From Siphonodentalium dalli (lineage: Eukaryota > Mollusca > Scaphopoda > Gadilida > Siphonodentaliidae): a stretch of DNA of 64,000 nt. Below, in pieces: positions 33,841-47,347 of the stretch. Both the position numbers and the translations under genes were made by a program. The stretch spans positions 16,802,440 through 16,866,439 of the forward strand of contig CP136061.1 in assembly GCA_032622095.1 (NCBI GenBank), written 5' to 3'. Position 1 is the first letter of the stretch, and every line of letters starts with the position of its first letter. The notes under the pieces were generated by a model. The model had not been told where the DNA came from. It made no database searches and saw only the letters and a list, made by a program, of their open reading frames with translations.

Positions 33841-33955
33841 ATATCCATCAGGCTTTCAAAGTGAGAGAGGAACGTGTGCAGCGACGTTCCTTGAAACTTG
33901 TTGCAAGCCTGAGGAAACTATATGAATCACACTGGCATAAGTTCACTGTTTTCAT
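33807..33955. repeat. Inverted repeat at the 5' end of the broken gene
   Basis: 'gtgaacttatgtcagtgtga' on the left is mirrored by 'tcacactggcataagttcac' on the right, with arms of about 50 bp around a 45-bp loop. The first codons of the broken gene ('MNHTDISSLFS') therefore occur again, inverted, at 33922. Confidence 0.9.
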
Positions 33956-34049
33956 GTGATGATAATGGGCAAATTTTAAGAGATAAAAACATTTTGCGCG
34001 CGAGAGTGCAAATAGAACTATTATGGGGGAGGGGTGGTTTGGTTATTTT

Positions 34050-34510
34050 CAACCCCCACGGAGTTTCGTTTCTTAGAGGGTGTTTTTATGACCAGCGTTA
34101 TATAGCAGGAAAACATGCCAGGAACAAAAATCATCTTTGTCCTCGAAAATTCAAACATAAGTCATTTTTGTGGTTTTGTGGGTACTTTCAACCCCCCCCC
34201 CCTTCTGAAATGAAAACGCCAGGGAATTTCGTTTCAGAAATTGGGTATTTTTCATCAGTGATGACCAAAGCACTATTAATATAAAAATCAGCTTTGTACT
34301 CGAAAGTTCAAATAGAAGTCATTTTTGGGGTTTTGGGGGGTACTTTAAAAAACCCCCTTCTGAAATAAAAACGCCAGGGAATTTCGTTTCAGAAATTGTG
34401 TATTGTTGATCGGTGATGGCTAGAGCACTATTAATGTCAAAATCAGCTTTGTACTCAAAAGTTCAAATAGAAGTCATTTTTGGGGGTTTTGTGGGGTCTC
34501 TGGTCCCTAA
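34050..34510. repeat. ~155-bp tandem repeat
   Basis: Three units share 'atcagctttgtactcgaaag', 'aatagaagtcatttttgg' and 'cgccagggaatttcgtttca'. They also contain C-runs of variable length. Confidence 0.88.
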
Positions 34511-37500
34511 ACGCCAGGAATGCAGAACTTAAGAAATCGGATTTCTTTGAAGGTTCCTGGGGTGTAATAAATCTGGGGCACCAAACCTTTCGTACGCGAT
34601 TGTTCAAATAGAACCCAGCAGGCTCCCTGATTATAGCTAACAGTAGCTGGCTTTTGAAGCCTGAAATTGAAAATATAAACCAGGAGATCGCCCGGAGCCT
34701 TGTTCAGATATTCTAGCTATTCTTTATTCTTTTCCATTTCACCATGATACATGTATACCGCCGGTATAGGCTTGGTAGATGAATGAGGTTGGATAGTCTG
34801 TCGAAGCTACACGGACGTTTTCTGACGTTTTCCATAAAAGTCTTCGTAAAATCAATCCTTGTATGGGTACTCTTGGTGATTGGAATGGAAAATCTACACA
34901 AAATATTAGAAACCCCATTCTACCATTATGGAAAACATATGTGCAGGAAGAAATGTTGATGATTGCCTCATGCTTAGACTGCTTCTTGTCACCAGTTCAT
35001 ACTATTAAAGTACCGCTACAATTCCACACGTGCATTACTGTGACGACCAAGTTGGGATCTTGACAAATTTGAACTAGAACTCAAGCAATATATTTACTTG
35101 TATTGCAGCGATATTAGCATACTTATGAATCACTACATGTATGTACAAATGTATATAATTAGTTTGTCTCATGTACAAGTAGCGTCTATGTGTATCTGGA
35201 CCATAGCACTATCGTTAGGTGGGGTGAATATAAAATGATTCCCGGAAATTACTCACATAAGCCTGCACAGTTGATGTCGAATCCGGTCCACGATTAAACG
35301 TATACTAATAGTTTTTGTATTATTCATGGAATAAATGCTGTTTAAACTAAAGTCTATCTGATCAAACTGGATTGATTTTCACGTGAACATGTATGGAGCT
35401 CTGCGTACAATAGCCTCATCATGACCGTGTTCTGCTGAAGTTAGTCTATATATGCCACTAGGTTGGGGGATTATCAAGATGCATGAATGCAGCATGATAT
35501 ATACAATTTATGGGATATAGTCAGACTGATCTGATAACTGCTAGTCGAATAGAATTAGAACAGTTCGAGTCATTAGGATATATATGGATCGGCCTATCTA
35601 ATATGATCTGAAAGATGCCATTATTATTATAGTGAACCATGGCCACCTCCGTAGTTACGCGTGCTAATTAAACTTCCTTCATTTCCACATTTCCTTTGGT
35701 TCATGATAACGTTATAACCAGAATCAACATGGCACGTCATGAGCTGTTATTAACTCCAAATATTACTTCACATTATGTTGTAAGAAGTTAGTGGACTGCG
35801 TTGCCCCATAATGTCATTCAGTATTAAGAACCTGGATTCCAGCGTATATTGGACATAACAAATCAAACTGATGACATGACACCGGAAGACACATCACTAC
35901 TAATAGACGTTTCACCCGTTTCCCACCATGTGGTCGTACAGTTTGTCAAAAAGCGGGAATTAGTATCATAATAAGTATCGCCTGTCTATTTTTGGCTTGT
36001 ATCTATTGCGCTTACCATTCACATTCTTTCGTCATCTAAGCTGCATGGTTGGATATGCAAAGCAGTTGCGCAGTTCCTGTTGATTTCGATAAACTTCAAA
36101 ATAATCGCTAATCAAGTGCGACCGGCAGCACAGTCATAACCATTGCCCAGAACCACTTTCCTATTAAACTGATGTACAAACGTAATGCATTGTCTCACTA
36201 AACTTTTCACATGCCTAAATCATAGAAATCAATATGGGATATTAGTTTGCTGTATACTATCAATGGTCCATACCAGCCTACCGTGTTCATGCCAAGCCAC
36301 CTTTCGTATATTGGGCGAATCACTTTGTGTGGCTACGACCAATTAACTGAACACGAGGAAAGCAAAGAACCAGACATAGCACTTCGCCCGTTTGTGGGGA
36401 TCTAGCCTGGTGTATGGCAATGTTCATTTCAACTGAATAACATGTCCTGTGGGGTCACTAACTTATATGAACTTTTCAAAACTCCACATTTGCAATGAAA
36501 GTGGTTGGACTACTTTGGTGAAAACAATCATCCAGATTTCAGAACCTGGTATTCACAATATATCACTTTAAGCTTGATACGGGACACTACCGCATATACG
36601 GATATATTACCCACCTATGGGTGTCTATTCTATTTTGATCTGTTGTGGTTATCAATACGATTGAAACCTGCTGAGTTCAGCTAAACGAGGTTCAAATGGT
36701 GTTACCATGCACATTTAATTAAAGGTTACAGCGCAACTAACAGTGAGACAAGCAGGCCAAATGAAAGCCATAGCAGTAATTATACTATTGTTTGTGTTTT
36801 ATAAACAAGGATGTGTTTTTTCTTGCTTGCCAAGATTAATGGTGTAGCTGAGAAGTACAATCCCACTTCATAGCTATCACAATAAACAATTGCGTATTGC
36901 TACCTCCTATGATACACTATATGCATTTGCTACAGATATGTCACGACAATAACTAACACTAACGATTAACTGCATCATCAATTACCATTTGATATGGTAA
37001 CCACCATTACTTCTCACTTAGTGCTTTGGCTTAGAGTATAGCACAGAAGTATAGACATTGGAATAGTAACACTTGCCCACTACAAGCTAAGATGGCGGTC
37101 TAAGATACTTTCTAATTTCACATAGTGAGTTGGATTTTCTCTTCAACACCCTCCTCACTTAATATCAGGAAATTTGAAGAAATGCAGAATATGCCGTATA
37201 TGACATCGCTAATTTGTATAAGAAATTAAAGCTATGCACATATACTTAAAATGAGCCGATTAACCTAATTCCCCATGATGGAATGACAGGGCGACATTTG
37301 GTGATGTACCGTAACGAACATTGACTTTTGTATTTTGACTGCCATTTTGGTAGCCATCTTGGATGAAATTGAACAGTTTTGTTGAAGTGTGATAATAATT
37401 CCGTATGTGGCACGAATACTTCTTTCCCATCACTGAATGCCGCTCATTTCTTTAAATCTATTGCTACAATATCGGAATTAATTTTTTACAAGATGCTATA

Positions 37501-38179
37501 ATTCGATTGTCTAAAGTGGATTTTTGACAGATCGAACAACGTTTTGTACAATACAATTGGTCACCACATTGCTGAAGCAATAATTAAACGCAGAATTGTC
37601 ACAATTCGCAGTCGATACCAAACGGAAGGTCATTTACATGAGATTCTTGAAAATCGCAAAATTGTTGATTTTTTAGTGCCATTTTGGCAGCCATCTTTGA
37701 CTGAAATAACATTTTCCCGTGAAATTGGGTACTGTACTTCGAGAACTACTATTGATGAATTGCCCTAACTGAAAAGAATGTATAATAATTAAGAAATATG
37801 CGCTGAATTCGTCAGTTCTTATGACAACCCTACATCTGAACTGAACTGACAATGACGTCATCTTTGTGACGTCATAATTCTCTCCAGTCGCGGACCCATG
37901 AAGTCTAACAAACTTTTTCCGACAAAGTTAGTGATACCCTATCATAATATCATAGTCTCTATATTTGTTAAAAAAATTCCCACGAAAGCACATAAGCAAC
38001 TCTACTATATCTCTTTCTTCTATCTTTGTTCTCTTCTTAAATGTATACATGTATATGTCTACAACTTCATACTATACCTGATCAAAAACCCAGCTGCTCA
38101 GTTCTTATAATGTTAATAAATATATGATACTATCAGTATCGTCCATAACTTGAATGAATTTTTTTTACATAAACCTAGG
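34511..38179. other. Long intergenic stretch, no gene recognised
   Basis: About 3.7 kb with no supported gene, RNA or clear repeat. 'agccatcttgga'-type words near 37350 and 37690 suggest diverged pieces of the S-like repeat. This is the least repetitive part of the window by eye. Confidence 0.5.
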
Positions 38180-38265
38180 TTGATTTAATTCAATTTCATT
38201 GAATCTTCCATAAATTGAATTTAATTCAATTTCATTGAATCTTCCATAAATTGAATATATATGAT
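38180..38265 (+). repeat. 43-bp direct duplication
   Basis: 'attcaatttcattgaatctt' plus 'ccataaattgaat' occurs twice in tandem. Confidence 0.9.
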
Positions 38266-38554
38266 GCCACAAAATACATTTAACTTTAATTACTCCCGTT
38301 TCAGATTATTATTAAAGTTTAATATTCTATACTTTAAAACCTATACCTCAGATAAAATATATGCATACAAATTTATACATATAACTATATATGTATATGT
38401 ACTCACTAATTAATTCCACTCAATCCATATACTCTGATCACATTTCAGCATACCACTGTCAGTTTACTGCGACTAAGACTCACAACTGGATACATAAACT
38501 CACAAGTTTTTAACACCGATAGCTCAGATCACCCCACCCCTCCATCCTAATAAT

Positions 38555-39110
38555 ATGCCTTTAAAATACCCATGTACAACTTGCAATAAATCAGTAAGAA
38601 TAAATCAAGATGCTCTATGCTGTGACTCATTTGATAAATGGATACACATATGCTGCTCTATGCTATCAAAAAAAATGACTATGCTAAACTGATTGATGAT
38701 CAAGCACCGTGGTTTTGTTACCATTGCATTGGACTAATGTTCCCATTTAATCATATAGTGGGTGAAACACTATTCAGACTAGCTATATTCGAAATGAAGC
38801 ATGACAACGACCACTTATCTATCACATCAAACAAATCGATGTGTATGAATCCATTTACTCTAAATGATGACTTTCAGACAGTACACCTAACTGAAGAAGA
38901 TGAAAACGCATTAGATGCTCAAAATTCTGAACTTTCTTCCAACTATACTCTCCTTGAAGAATTCAATGAGAATGTAAAATCGGAAAACCATACTATATCA
39001 ACCTCGATGATACATTTCAGTATACGTTCCCTTTTGAGAAATATGCACAAAATGACTACTTGTCTAAATACTTGCAGACATAGCTTTGGCATAATGACAC
39101 TATTTTGGGC
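38555..39110 (+). pseudogene. LINE fragment: PHD finger plus start of endonuclease
   Basis: From ATG 38555 the frame reads 'KYPCTTCNKSVRINQDALCC' then 'WIHICC', and after a one-base slip in an A8 run (about 38668) 'DYAKLIDDQAPWFCYHC'. Together these make a PHD-type finger with C-x2-C, C-C, H-x2-C and W-F-C-x2-C spacing. Downstream, 'MIHFSIRSLLRNMHKM' resembles the opening strand of LINE endonucleases. The similarity stops near 39110 where repeat S begins. The piece is the 5' part of an element, which is unusual because LINEs normally lose their 5' end. Confidence 0.75.
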
Positions 39111-40274
39111 TAAAATTGAAACTCACCATCCAAGATGGCCACCAAAATGGCCGCCGGAAATTTAAAATCTGGCTTTTTTTTTAACAATTATCGTCTAGAT
39201 CAGTTCATGCTGTTTGGAACTGGTTGAGTAATATGACTTTATTTTGTATTCTGTATATTAACTAATCATTGGAGCAATTAATTATGCAATTATTGGGGTC
39301 CTATCCGCTTGTGATCCCTCAAAAATTCGATTTTACAGAACGCGGTATAAAATTTCACAAAAAATCACAACTGGGATTCTAGTCATAATTCAACAAGAAA
39401 TGAACAGAAGGTTGCATTAAGTGAGGCATACTATTACCTATGAATATTCCAACTCACTGGAACCAAAATTCTTACTTTGGCTCAAAATGGCAGCCAAAAT
39501 ATGGAAAATGGTAAATATTGCCCTATGGTGTCCTGCAATCGCTTACAAGTTGTGGTTGATGTACAAAATTGGCTATTATGCCTTCTATACATTGAATATT
39601 AACATGTCTGCTGTACCACACTGTATGAAAAGCGAGATTTATAAAATATAAATGTTGCATAAATTTAGGACCCTCAATTTATGCATTCATTTATTCATAT
39701 TAAATTTGCCTTTATACAAAATATAAATCTCGCATTTATATTTTTAAATCTCGCATAAATGTTGCATTAATTTCGCTCATTACTGTAACCGGCGGCTGGT
39801 TTCATTGTTGGCCCATAATTTAATTATTACCATGCTATCCTAGCAGCAAGCATGCATATGTGAGACATGTATCATATATAACACAAGCTAACGGCCGAAT
39901 ATCGGTTTCTTTGTCTGCGAACAACGCTGCTGTGAAGACGTGTGTGAATTTGAGATGAGAACTCTTAACTGAGGCGAGTATACAAATACGTTTGTTTTCG
40001 CATGTTCTGTCTAAACTAATTTATTTAGGATGGGGTGTTCGTATGGCGGGGGGTATTGGTGGTGGTATATTTGCTTGGGTTAGAACATGATCGCCACATC
40101 ATTTCGGTTTTTAAATCTATTTCTAATTATGCATTTTACCAAGGGTAAGTTAACACATATGTGACTATGAAATAAAGGTAATTCACAATTTATGTTGCCG
40201 ATTCATTCTTTCATCAATTCGCAGCGTGATCGACACATGTAAAAATTCATATTTTATTATACAGAGACGTCGGA

Positions 40275-41180
40275 ATAAGGTTATTCTATCGCGTGAAAAT
40301 GTGGTTTTGTGAGAGTGATTCCACCCTTAGCCATATCACAAATAAAAGGCCGCACATTACAATTAAATATTTTGCTAAACAGGCTATTATATCGCGTAAA
40401 ATGTGGAGTTGGAAGCGTGATTTCACCATTGGCTATGTCACATATACATTCATTGTACAATATATCAATGATGTAATCCCGTTTTGAAGTTATAATCGCG
40501 TAAAATTGTGATCATGGAAGGGTGATATCACTCTTTGCCATTTCACATATAAATTCATTGTACAATATATACATGATGTAATCCCGTTTTGAAGTTTAAT
40601 CGCGTAAAATTGCAATTGTGGTCATGGAAGGGTGATATCATCCTTTGCCAGCATCACATATAAATTCATTGTACAATATATTCATGATGTAATCCAGTTT
40701 TGAAGTTATAATCGTATAAAATTGTGATCATGGAAGGGTGATATCAACCTTTGCCATTTCACATATATATTCATTGTACAATATATCCATGATGTAATCC
40801 CGTTTTGAAGTTTTAATCGCGTAAAATTGTGGTCATGGAAGGGTGATATCAGTGTCACCCTTTGCCATATCACATATAAATCCGTTGTACTGTACGTCCA
40901 TGATGCAATCCCGTTTTGAAGTTTGAATCGCGTAAAATTGCAATTGTGGTCACGGAAGGGTGATGTCACCCTTTGCCATATCACATATAAATCCATTGTA
41001 CAGTAAGTCCATGATGTAATCCCGTTTTGAAGTTTGAATAGAGTAAAATTGTGGTAATGGTTGTGTGATATCACGCTTTGCCATATCGCATATAAATTCA
41101 TTGTACAATAACTCAATGATGTAACACAATTTTGAAGTTTGAATCCCGTAAAATTGTTGCCTTGAAGGGCGATATCACTC
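40275..41180. repeat. ~107-bp tandem repeat inside the CACTA-like element
   Basis: About eight units contain 'gaagtttgaatcgcgtaaaa', 'catggaagggtgatatca' and 'tccatgatgtaatcccgttt'. Spacing is 104-111 bp. The 136-residue minus frame over it is a repeat artefact. Confidence 0.92.
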
Positions 41181-41559
41181 TTTAGCAGAAAACAAAAATT
41201 CTTATTTTAGTTTTAATATTTTATTGTTTATACTTATTTTCGATGCGATCACTTAATTATTTAATTTTTATTCTTTATTGCAGAGACTACGAAAATTAAC
41301 GACGGCAAGATACAACTATGACACAAAGTGCCATGTCCAAGTAGTTCATGTTATATTTGTGACTGGTATAACCAACAATAGGGCAGCATTTTGTTGGCAA
41401 ATTACTACACATGGAGATACCAGAATCGGGGCGGCACATATGTATATGTATAGTTAGATATACACATCAGTGTCGCCGTATATGCTGGTTACAAGCCAAA
41501 TGTCACCCTAAAGTAGATTTCACAAAGATATATATGGATATATACGTTCAAATCCAAAT

Positions 41560-41985
41560 TTATACCGTGTATAAATGTGGATAAACTAGAGTTTATAACC
41601 AGAATAAATGTAGCTACATATATTTACGCAGGTTTATTCCATGAATAGCTTGTATAAATTTGAGTTTATAACCAGAATAAATGTAGCTACATATATTTAT
41701 GCAACATTATTCAGTGAATAAATTTGTATTTATGCATAAAAGGTAGACAATAAATTAATTCATAAACGTGCGAATAAATGCGAGTTTATCCTGCTGAATA
41801 AAGGCGGGTTTATTCACTGAATAAATTGAGTATAAATGTCGGCCTTTATTCATGAATAAATTGTGAATAAATGTGCATAAATTTCCGGATGTATGCACCT
41901 TTATTCAGTGAATAAATTTCTGATTTATCCATATTTATGCACATTTATCCGGAATTTATGCAATGAATAAATTCCAGTTTTCATG
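41560..41985. repeat. Subterminal 'gaataaat' cluster
   Basis: More than twenty occurrences of 'ataaat', 'gaataaa' or their complements are packed into 420 bp before the right TIR. They are probable transposase-binding repeats by analogy with CACTA elements. Confidence 0.75.
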
Positions 41986-43120
41986 CAGTGCCATGGTCAA
42001 GTGTTACTGTTGTCACCACTGACATCACCAAAAATATTGGACTTTTCTCTCAAAAACTTGACATAAATATCGGCAAAAATTTAACTTTTCAGGTTTGGAC
42101 CATTTTTTCAAGTAAAATGAAACTATCTTTGGATTGAAAGGTATTTATTATATTGGTCTATCTGAAATGTGTCACACTGCGGTGTTTATATACCAAATTG
42201 CTCAAGATGGCTTCCAAAATGGCAACCAAATTGGTAATAAGTTATTTATTTTACATATAACATTATAACATTATATATATATAACACTAGCAGATTAGCC
42301 CGCCACTGGCGGCATTGGTTCCATGGCTTTGGTCCATCCATTAATTTTAGTTTTTCAAGGTAACCCCGTACAGGCATAAACAAATATTCCCCGTCCCGAG
42401 TTGACCATACATAACAAATTTCACGTCGATGTCACCGCTGACGACCGAGATATCGCCCAAGGTAATTTGTGGGTACCCGTTTCAAGGTCAAGGTCACCTG
42501 AGGCGGACAAACTGACCCGACGAAAATCTCCCCCGTCCATTGGAAGCCCTAAGTACGAAATTAGATATCCCCAGTTTCCAAAAGCAAAAGATATCAGGTA
42601 GAATTTGTCAAATATGGACCCTGGTGCAAACACTCGCAGGGCCCTAAAATTTATTAACATAGGATTTCCCATTAAAATCGATTTATGTCGATAAAATTAT
42701 TTTTTTTAATTTTAAGCTGAGACTTCGTGTGTCTGCGTGTAATACTTATATATTCTTAAAATGACAGAGTCCAACACGTAATTATGTTTTTGATGAAAGA
42801 AATTAAATTTTTTCGATGCTAAATTTCGAGCGATAACGTTGCGTTGAATTGTAATCAAACGCTCTTTTATAGCGACGCGTCATATACAAACGCTCATTAA
42901 ATTATCACGTGAGTAACCCCCGCAGTGCCGTTTTTTTGTGATTAGGAGTGGAGAATGAGTGCTCAGAGCTTCTCCAAAACGACGCGATGACGATTCCCGT
43001 GAGTTTTTACCCTCAGATGGGAAGTTTGAGCTCAATCGAGCCAGCCGTTATCGATTCTATAGAGGACAAATATACACACACATATATACTTATATACGGA
43101 GTTCTCAAAATATATAGTAG

Positions 43121-44341
43121 ACTAGCAGGTTAGCCCGCCACTGGCGGCAATAGTCAGAAACATGACAATTTTTAAGTTTTAATTAATTTTTTTAATTAAT
43201 TTAATTTTTTTGTTTTTCAATGAGTTAATTTTTTTGTTTTTGTTTTTAAATTTTACGCGATTTGTTTTGGTTTTTCAATGAGTTAATTGTGCCTTTTAAA
43301 TTTTGTTTTTCAATTTTACCCGATTTGTTTTTGTTTTTCAATGAACCCGTCCTTGACACTTCCCGTATTTGTTTTGGTTTTTCAATGAGTTAATTGTGCC
43401 TTTTTAATTTTGTTTTTCAATTTTACCTGATTTTTTTTTTTTTTTCAATGAACCCGTCCATGACACTTCCCGTATTTAGCAAGTTTGAGCTCAATCGGTT
43501 CGAGTCTATAAAGGACACACACATATATATGACACTTCTCGTAGGTAGCAAGTTTGAGCTCAATCGGCATTCCCTGGAATTTCCCAGTCAATATTTAGCA
43601 AGTTTGAGCTCAATCGGTTCGAGTCTATAAAGGACATACTCATATATATGACACTTCCCGTAGGTAGCAAGTTTGAGCTCAATCGGCATTCCCTGGAATT
43701 TCTCAGTCACCAACGCGGCGTAATTTTGGTACATATATAGAGACCCGGTTGTCATGTGTAGTAAAGATGTCTTATAAGCCGACATTGCCGTGGGGATGCC
43801 CGTTCCTACACGCGTTTTCGATTCTATGAAGTACCCACATATATACGGAAGTCTCAAATTATATAGTAGATTGGCAGATTCCAGTAGCTTTATAACGGTA
43901 TATCTGGGGAGAAATCTGATGCTGTATTCGTGATTATCTGGGATGATTTCGGTATATAAGGTATATACTGTAAAAACAAAGCGCGCCATCCGTGCTCGCA
44001 GGGTTGGTGAGAAACAAATGTTTTTTAAATTTAATTTATGTTCCGTATATCTCTCTGCAGATGATAATAACGTTGAATGGCAAACAGACGCTCTTTATAG
44101 CGATGCGTCAAAAACAAACGCTCATTAAATAATCACTTGATTAACCCCTGCCGTGCCTTTGCGGTGATTTGGGAGTGGATAAAGGGTGCTCTGAGCTTCC
44201 CCAAAACGCGACCACGGCCGTGTCGGTGGGATTTTACACTTACATACGAAATTGGAGCTCAATATGTACACGCGTTTTGGATTCCATGAAGTACACACAC
44301 ACACATATATATATACGGAGTTCTCAAAATATATAGTATAG
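43121..44341 (+). repeat. Module pair A1, duplicated at 45535-46642
   Basis: Contains two copies of a ~160-bp unit ('cgtagcaagtttgagctcaa', 'cattccctggaatttc'). It is followed by 'agagacccggttgtcatg' and 'aaaacaaagcgcgccatccg'. The module at 45535 repeats this order with small changes. Confidence 0.9.
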
Positions 44342-45534
44342 ACTAGCAGGTTAGCCCGCCACTGGCGGCGTTGGTCCGAAACATGACATTTTTTTGGCTT
44401 TTCAATGAGTTAATTGTGCCTTTTTAATCAAGAGTAATTATGGTACCCGTGCCTAAAAGAGGTATGATTTAAGGTACATCGGGCGGAAAAAACTGACCCA
44501 ATGAAAATTTCCCCCGTTCCTAGGAACGACAGACATAAGAATCCCACAACACGCATTTTTTAATGAGTTAATTCTGTCTTTTTAATCAAGAGGAATTATG
44601 ATACCCGTCCCCAAAAGAGGTATGCCAACGATGTCGTTGTTGTTGGCATTCACGGCTTGGGGAAACACGCATTTTTTAATGAGTTAATTCTGTATTTTTA
44701 ATCAAGAGGAATTATGATACCCGTCCCTAAAAGAGGTATGCCAACGATGTCATTGTTGTTGGCATTCACGGTTTGGGGGCCACCCGAAGATTCTCACATT
44801 GCCGTAAAGAGAAAATGTTACAACAATGTCGTTGGCATTCACGGCTTGGGGGCCACCGAAGATTCTCACATTGCCGTAAAGAGAAAATAGCATTGTGAGG
44901 ATTTAGTAATTTGAAATAATTATTTTCTCTTGGCATTCACGGCTTGGGGGTGACCCCCCCCCCCACCTTTACGAGATGGTCAAAGGAGAAGGCGGTGGAA
45001 GTCCCGTCAGATTCGGGGACGTATCGCACTGCCTCGTATTTACTGAATTTTCAGCAGCGAAATAAGCTGGTTGAGTTAGCACGAATTGAGGGGTGTAAGT
45101 TTATAGCTTGTTTATATGAATGTATCGAAAAGAGACTAAGATTTTCAGCCGTAACAAGAAATGTATATATCAGAAAATGTAAATTCAATATTTTGCGAGG
45201 TATTAGCAAGTTTTGGCTCAACGGGTTTAGCAGTTTGAAGTGAATATGGACATAAAAATATACATATACAGATATAAAAAATGTAGAGTTACTCCTCTTG
45301 GATCGCGAGAAAATCGATAGCGAAACCCATTGTATCCAAACGAAGGTCGCACTTTAAGGGTCAATGAGTGCTCAGAGCTTGTCAAAATACGACGTCGACC
45401 ATCCCCGTGTGTTTTTACACCTATATACGAAGTTTGAGCTCGATCCGACCAGCCGTTTTCGATTCTATGAAGTACCCACTCACACACATATATATATATA
45501 TACACATATACGTAGTTCTCAAAATATATAGTAG
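44342..45534 (+). repeat. Module B1, related to 49418-50662 and 51713-52383
   Basis: Carries repeated 'caagaggaattatgataccc', 'gccaacgatgtcgttgttgt' and 'cacattgccgtaaagagaaa' units, then 'aaggagaaggcggtggaagt'. The same order recurs in the later modules. Confidence 0.88.
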
Positions 45535-46642
45535 ACTAGCAGGTTAGCCCGCCACTGGCGGCAATAGTCAGAAAGATTTGTTTTTCAATGAGTTAATTTT
45601 TTTGTTTTCCAATGAGTTAATTGTGCCTTTTTAATTGAATTTTTTGTTTTTAAATTTATCCGATTTTTTTTGGTTTTTCAATGAGTTAATTGTGCCTTTT
45701 TAATTTTGTTTTTCAATTTTACCCGATTGTTTTGGTTTTTCAATGAACCCGTCCATGACACTTCCCGTATTTAGCAAGTTTGAGCTCAATCGGTTCGAGT
45801 CTATAAAGGACACACACATATATATGACACTTCCCGTATGTAGCAAGTTTGAGCTCAATCGGCATTCCCTGGAATTTCCCAGTCAATATTTAGCAAGTTT
45901 GAGCTCAATCGGTTCGAGTCTATAAAGGACATACTCATATATATGACACTTCCCGTAGGTAGCAAGTTTGAGCTCAATCGGCATTCCCTGGAATTTCCCA
46001 GTCACCAACGCGGCGTAATTTTGGTACATATATAGAGACCCGTATGTCATGTGTAGTAAAGATGTCTTATAAGCCGACATTGCCGTGGGGATGCCCGTTC
46101 CTACACGCGTTTTCGATTCTATGAAGTAGCCACATATATACGGAAGTCTCAAATTATATAGTAGATTGGCAGATTCCAGTAGCTTTATAACGGTATATCA
46201 GGGGAGAAATCTGATGCTGTATTCGTGATTATCTGGGATGATTTCGGTATATACCGGAGGTATATACTGTAAAAACAAAGCGCGCCATCCGTGCTCGCAG
46301 GGTTGGTCAGAAACAAATGTTTTTTAAATTTAATTTATGTTCCGTATATCTCTCTGCAGATGCTAATAACGTTGAATGGCAAAAAGACGCTCTTTATAGC
46401 GATGCGCCAAAAACAAACGCTCATTAAATAATCCCTTGATTAACCCCCACCGTGCCTTTGCGGTGATTTGGGAGTGGATAAAGGGTGCTCTGAGCTTCCC
46501 CAAAACCCGACCACGGCCGTGTCGGTGGGATTTTACACTTATATACGAGATTTGGGCTCAATCTGAACACGCGTTTTGGATTCCATGAAGTACACACACA
46601 CACACACATATATATACGGAGTTCTCAAAATATATAGTATAG
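45535..46642 (+). repeat. Module pair A2
   Basis: Near-copy of 43121-44341. The matched minus frames in the two copies are almost the same, reflecting recent duplication and not selection. Confidence 0.9.
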
Positions 46643-47347
46643 ACTAGCAGGTGACCCGTCTTCGTCCGGGCTTTGTCCTTGAATTGACAATTTTGAAAGT
46701 CAAGGTCAGGTCGGAGTAACTATTTGAACCGTCCAAAACACTCCCCGGACAAAATAAACCGTAGGTATCAAATTTAGTCAAAATCCGTCCAGCAGTTTTC
46801 CCGACCATAGCTAACAGACAAACAAACAGACAGAAGTCCCAAAATATATATTAGATCATTTGTGGGTACCCGTATCAAGGTGAAGGTCACCTCGGGCGGA
46901 AAAACTGACCTGATGAAAATCTCCTCCATTCCCAGGAACCCCTAAGTACGAACACACACAGACAACACACTCATGTCTGTACACAGACACAAAATGCTCA
47001 TGTCTGGACACAAACACGCTCTTTATCAACGACACTGGGGATACGAACGCTCTTTAACTATCACGCGATTAACCCATGAATTCCTATTGTGGTGGCGGGG
47101 GATTGGAGAATGAGTGCTCTGACGTTCTCAGAAGCGGTGCGATGACAATCCATCTGAGATTTTATCCTTAGATAGGAAGTTTGGGCTCAATCCGTCCGGC
47201 AGTTTTCCCGACCATAGCTAACAAACAAACAAACAAACAAACAGAAGTCCCAAAATATATATTAGATAGCCGATGAGCCCGACGTTGTCCGGGCTATTCA
47301 AATACCAAATTTCGTTGTCCGGGCTATTCAAAAACCAAATTTCAAGT

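Larger units (their letters stand above)
39616..41993. mobile_element. 2.37-kb CACTA-like non-autonomous transposon, 3-bp TSD
   Basis: The element 39619-41990 begins 'cactgtatgaaaa' and ends with the complement of 'cactgcatgaaaa'. It is flanked by 'cca' on both sides (39616-39618, 41991-41993), and repeat S copy 1 shows the empty site. Both subterminal zones (39630-39780 and 41560-41980) are dense in 'ataaatg', 'gaataaat' and 'tttatgca' words in both orientations, as expected of CACTA/EnSpm subterminal repeats. A 3-bp duplication supports the same superfamily. The interior is a tandem array plus AT-rich filler with no transposase. Confidence 0.88.
39115..42250 (+). repeat. Dispersed repeat S, copy 2, split by a transposon
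   Basis: 39115-39618 and 41994-42250 together match repeat S copy 1. The junction 'gtacca / ccatgg' corresponds to uninterrupted 'gcaccatgaatc' at about 29006 in copy 1. Confidence 0.88.

Noticed and set aside
34511-38179. Hidden exons in the least repetitive stretch
   Set aside because: I looked for conserved-looking frames with splice sites and found none I could support; a gene here would need transcript evidence.
42286-42600. Possible SINE in the first mosaic module
   Set aside because: No clear tRNA-like A and B boxes at proper spacing; the module resembles the others in the mosaic.
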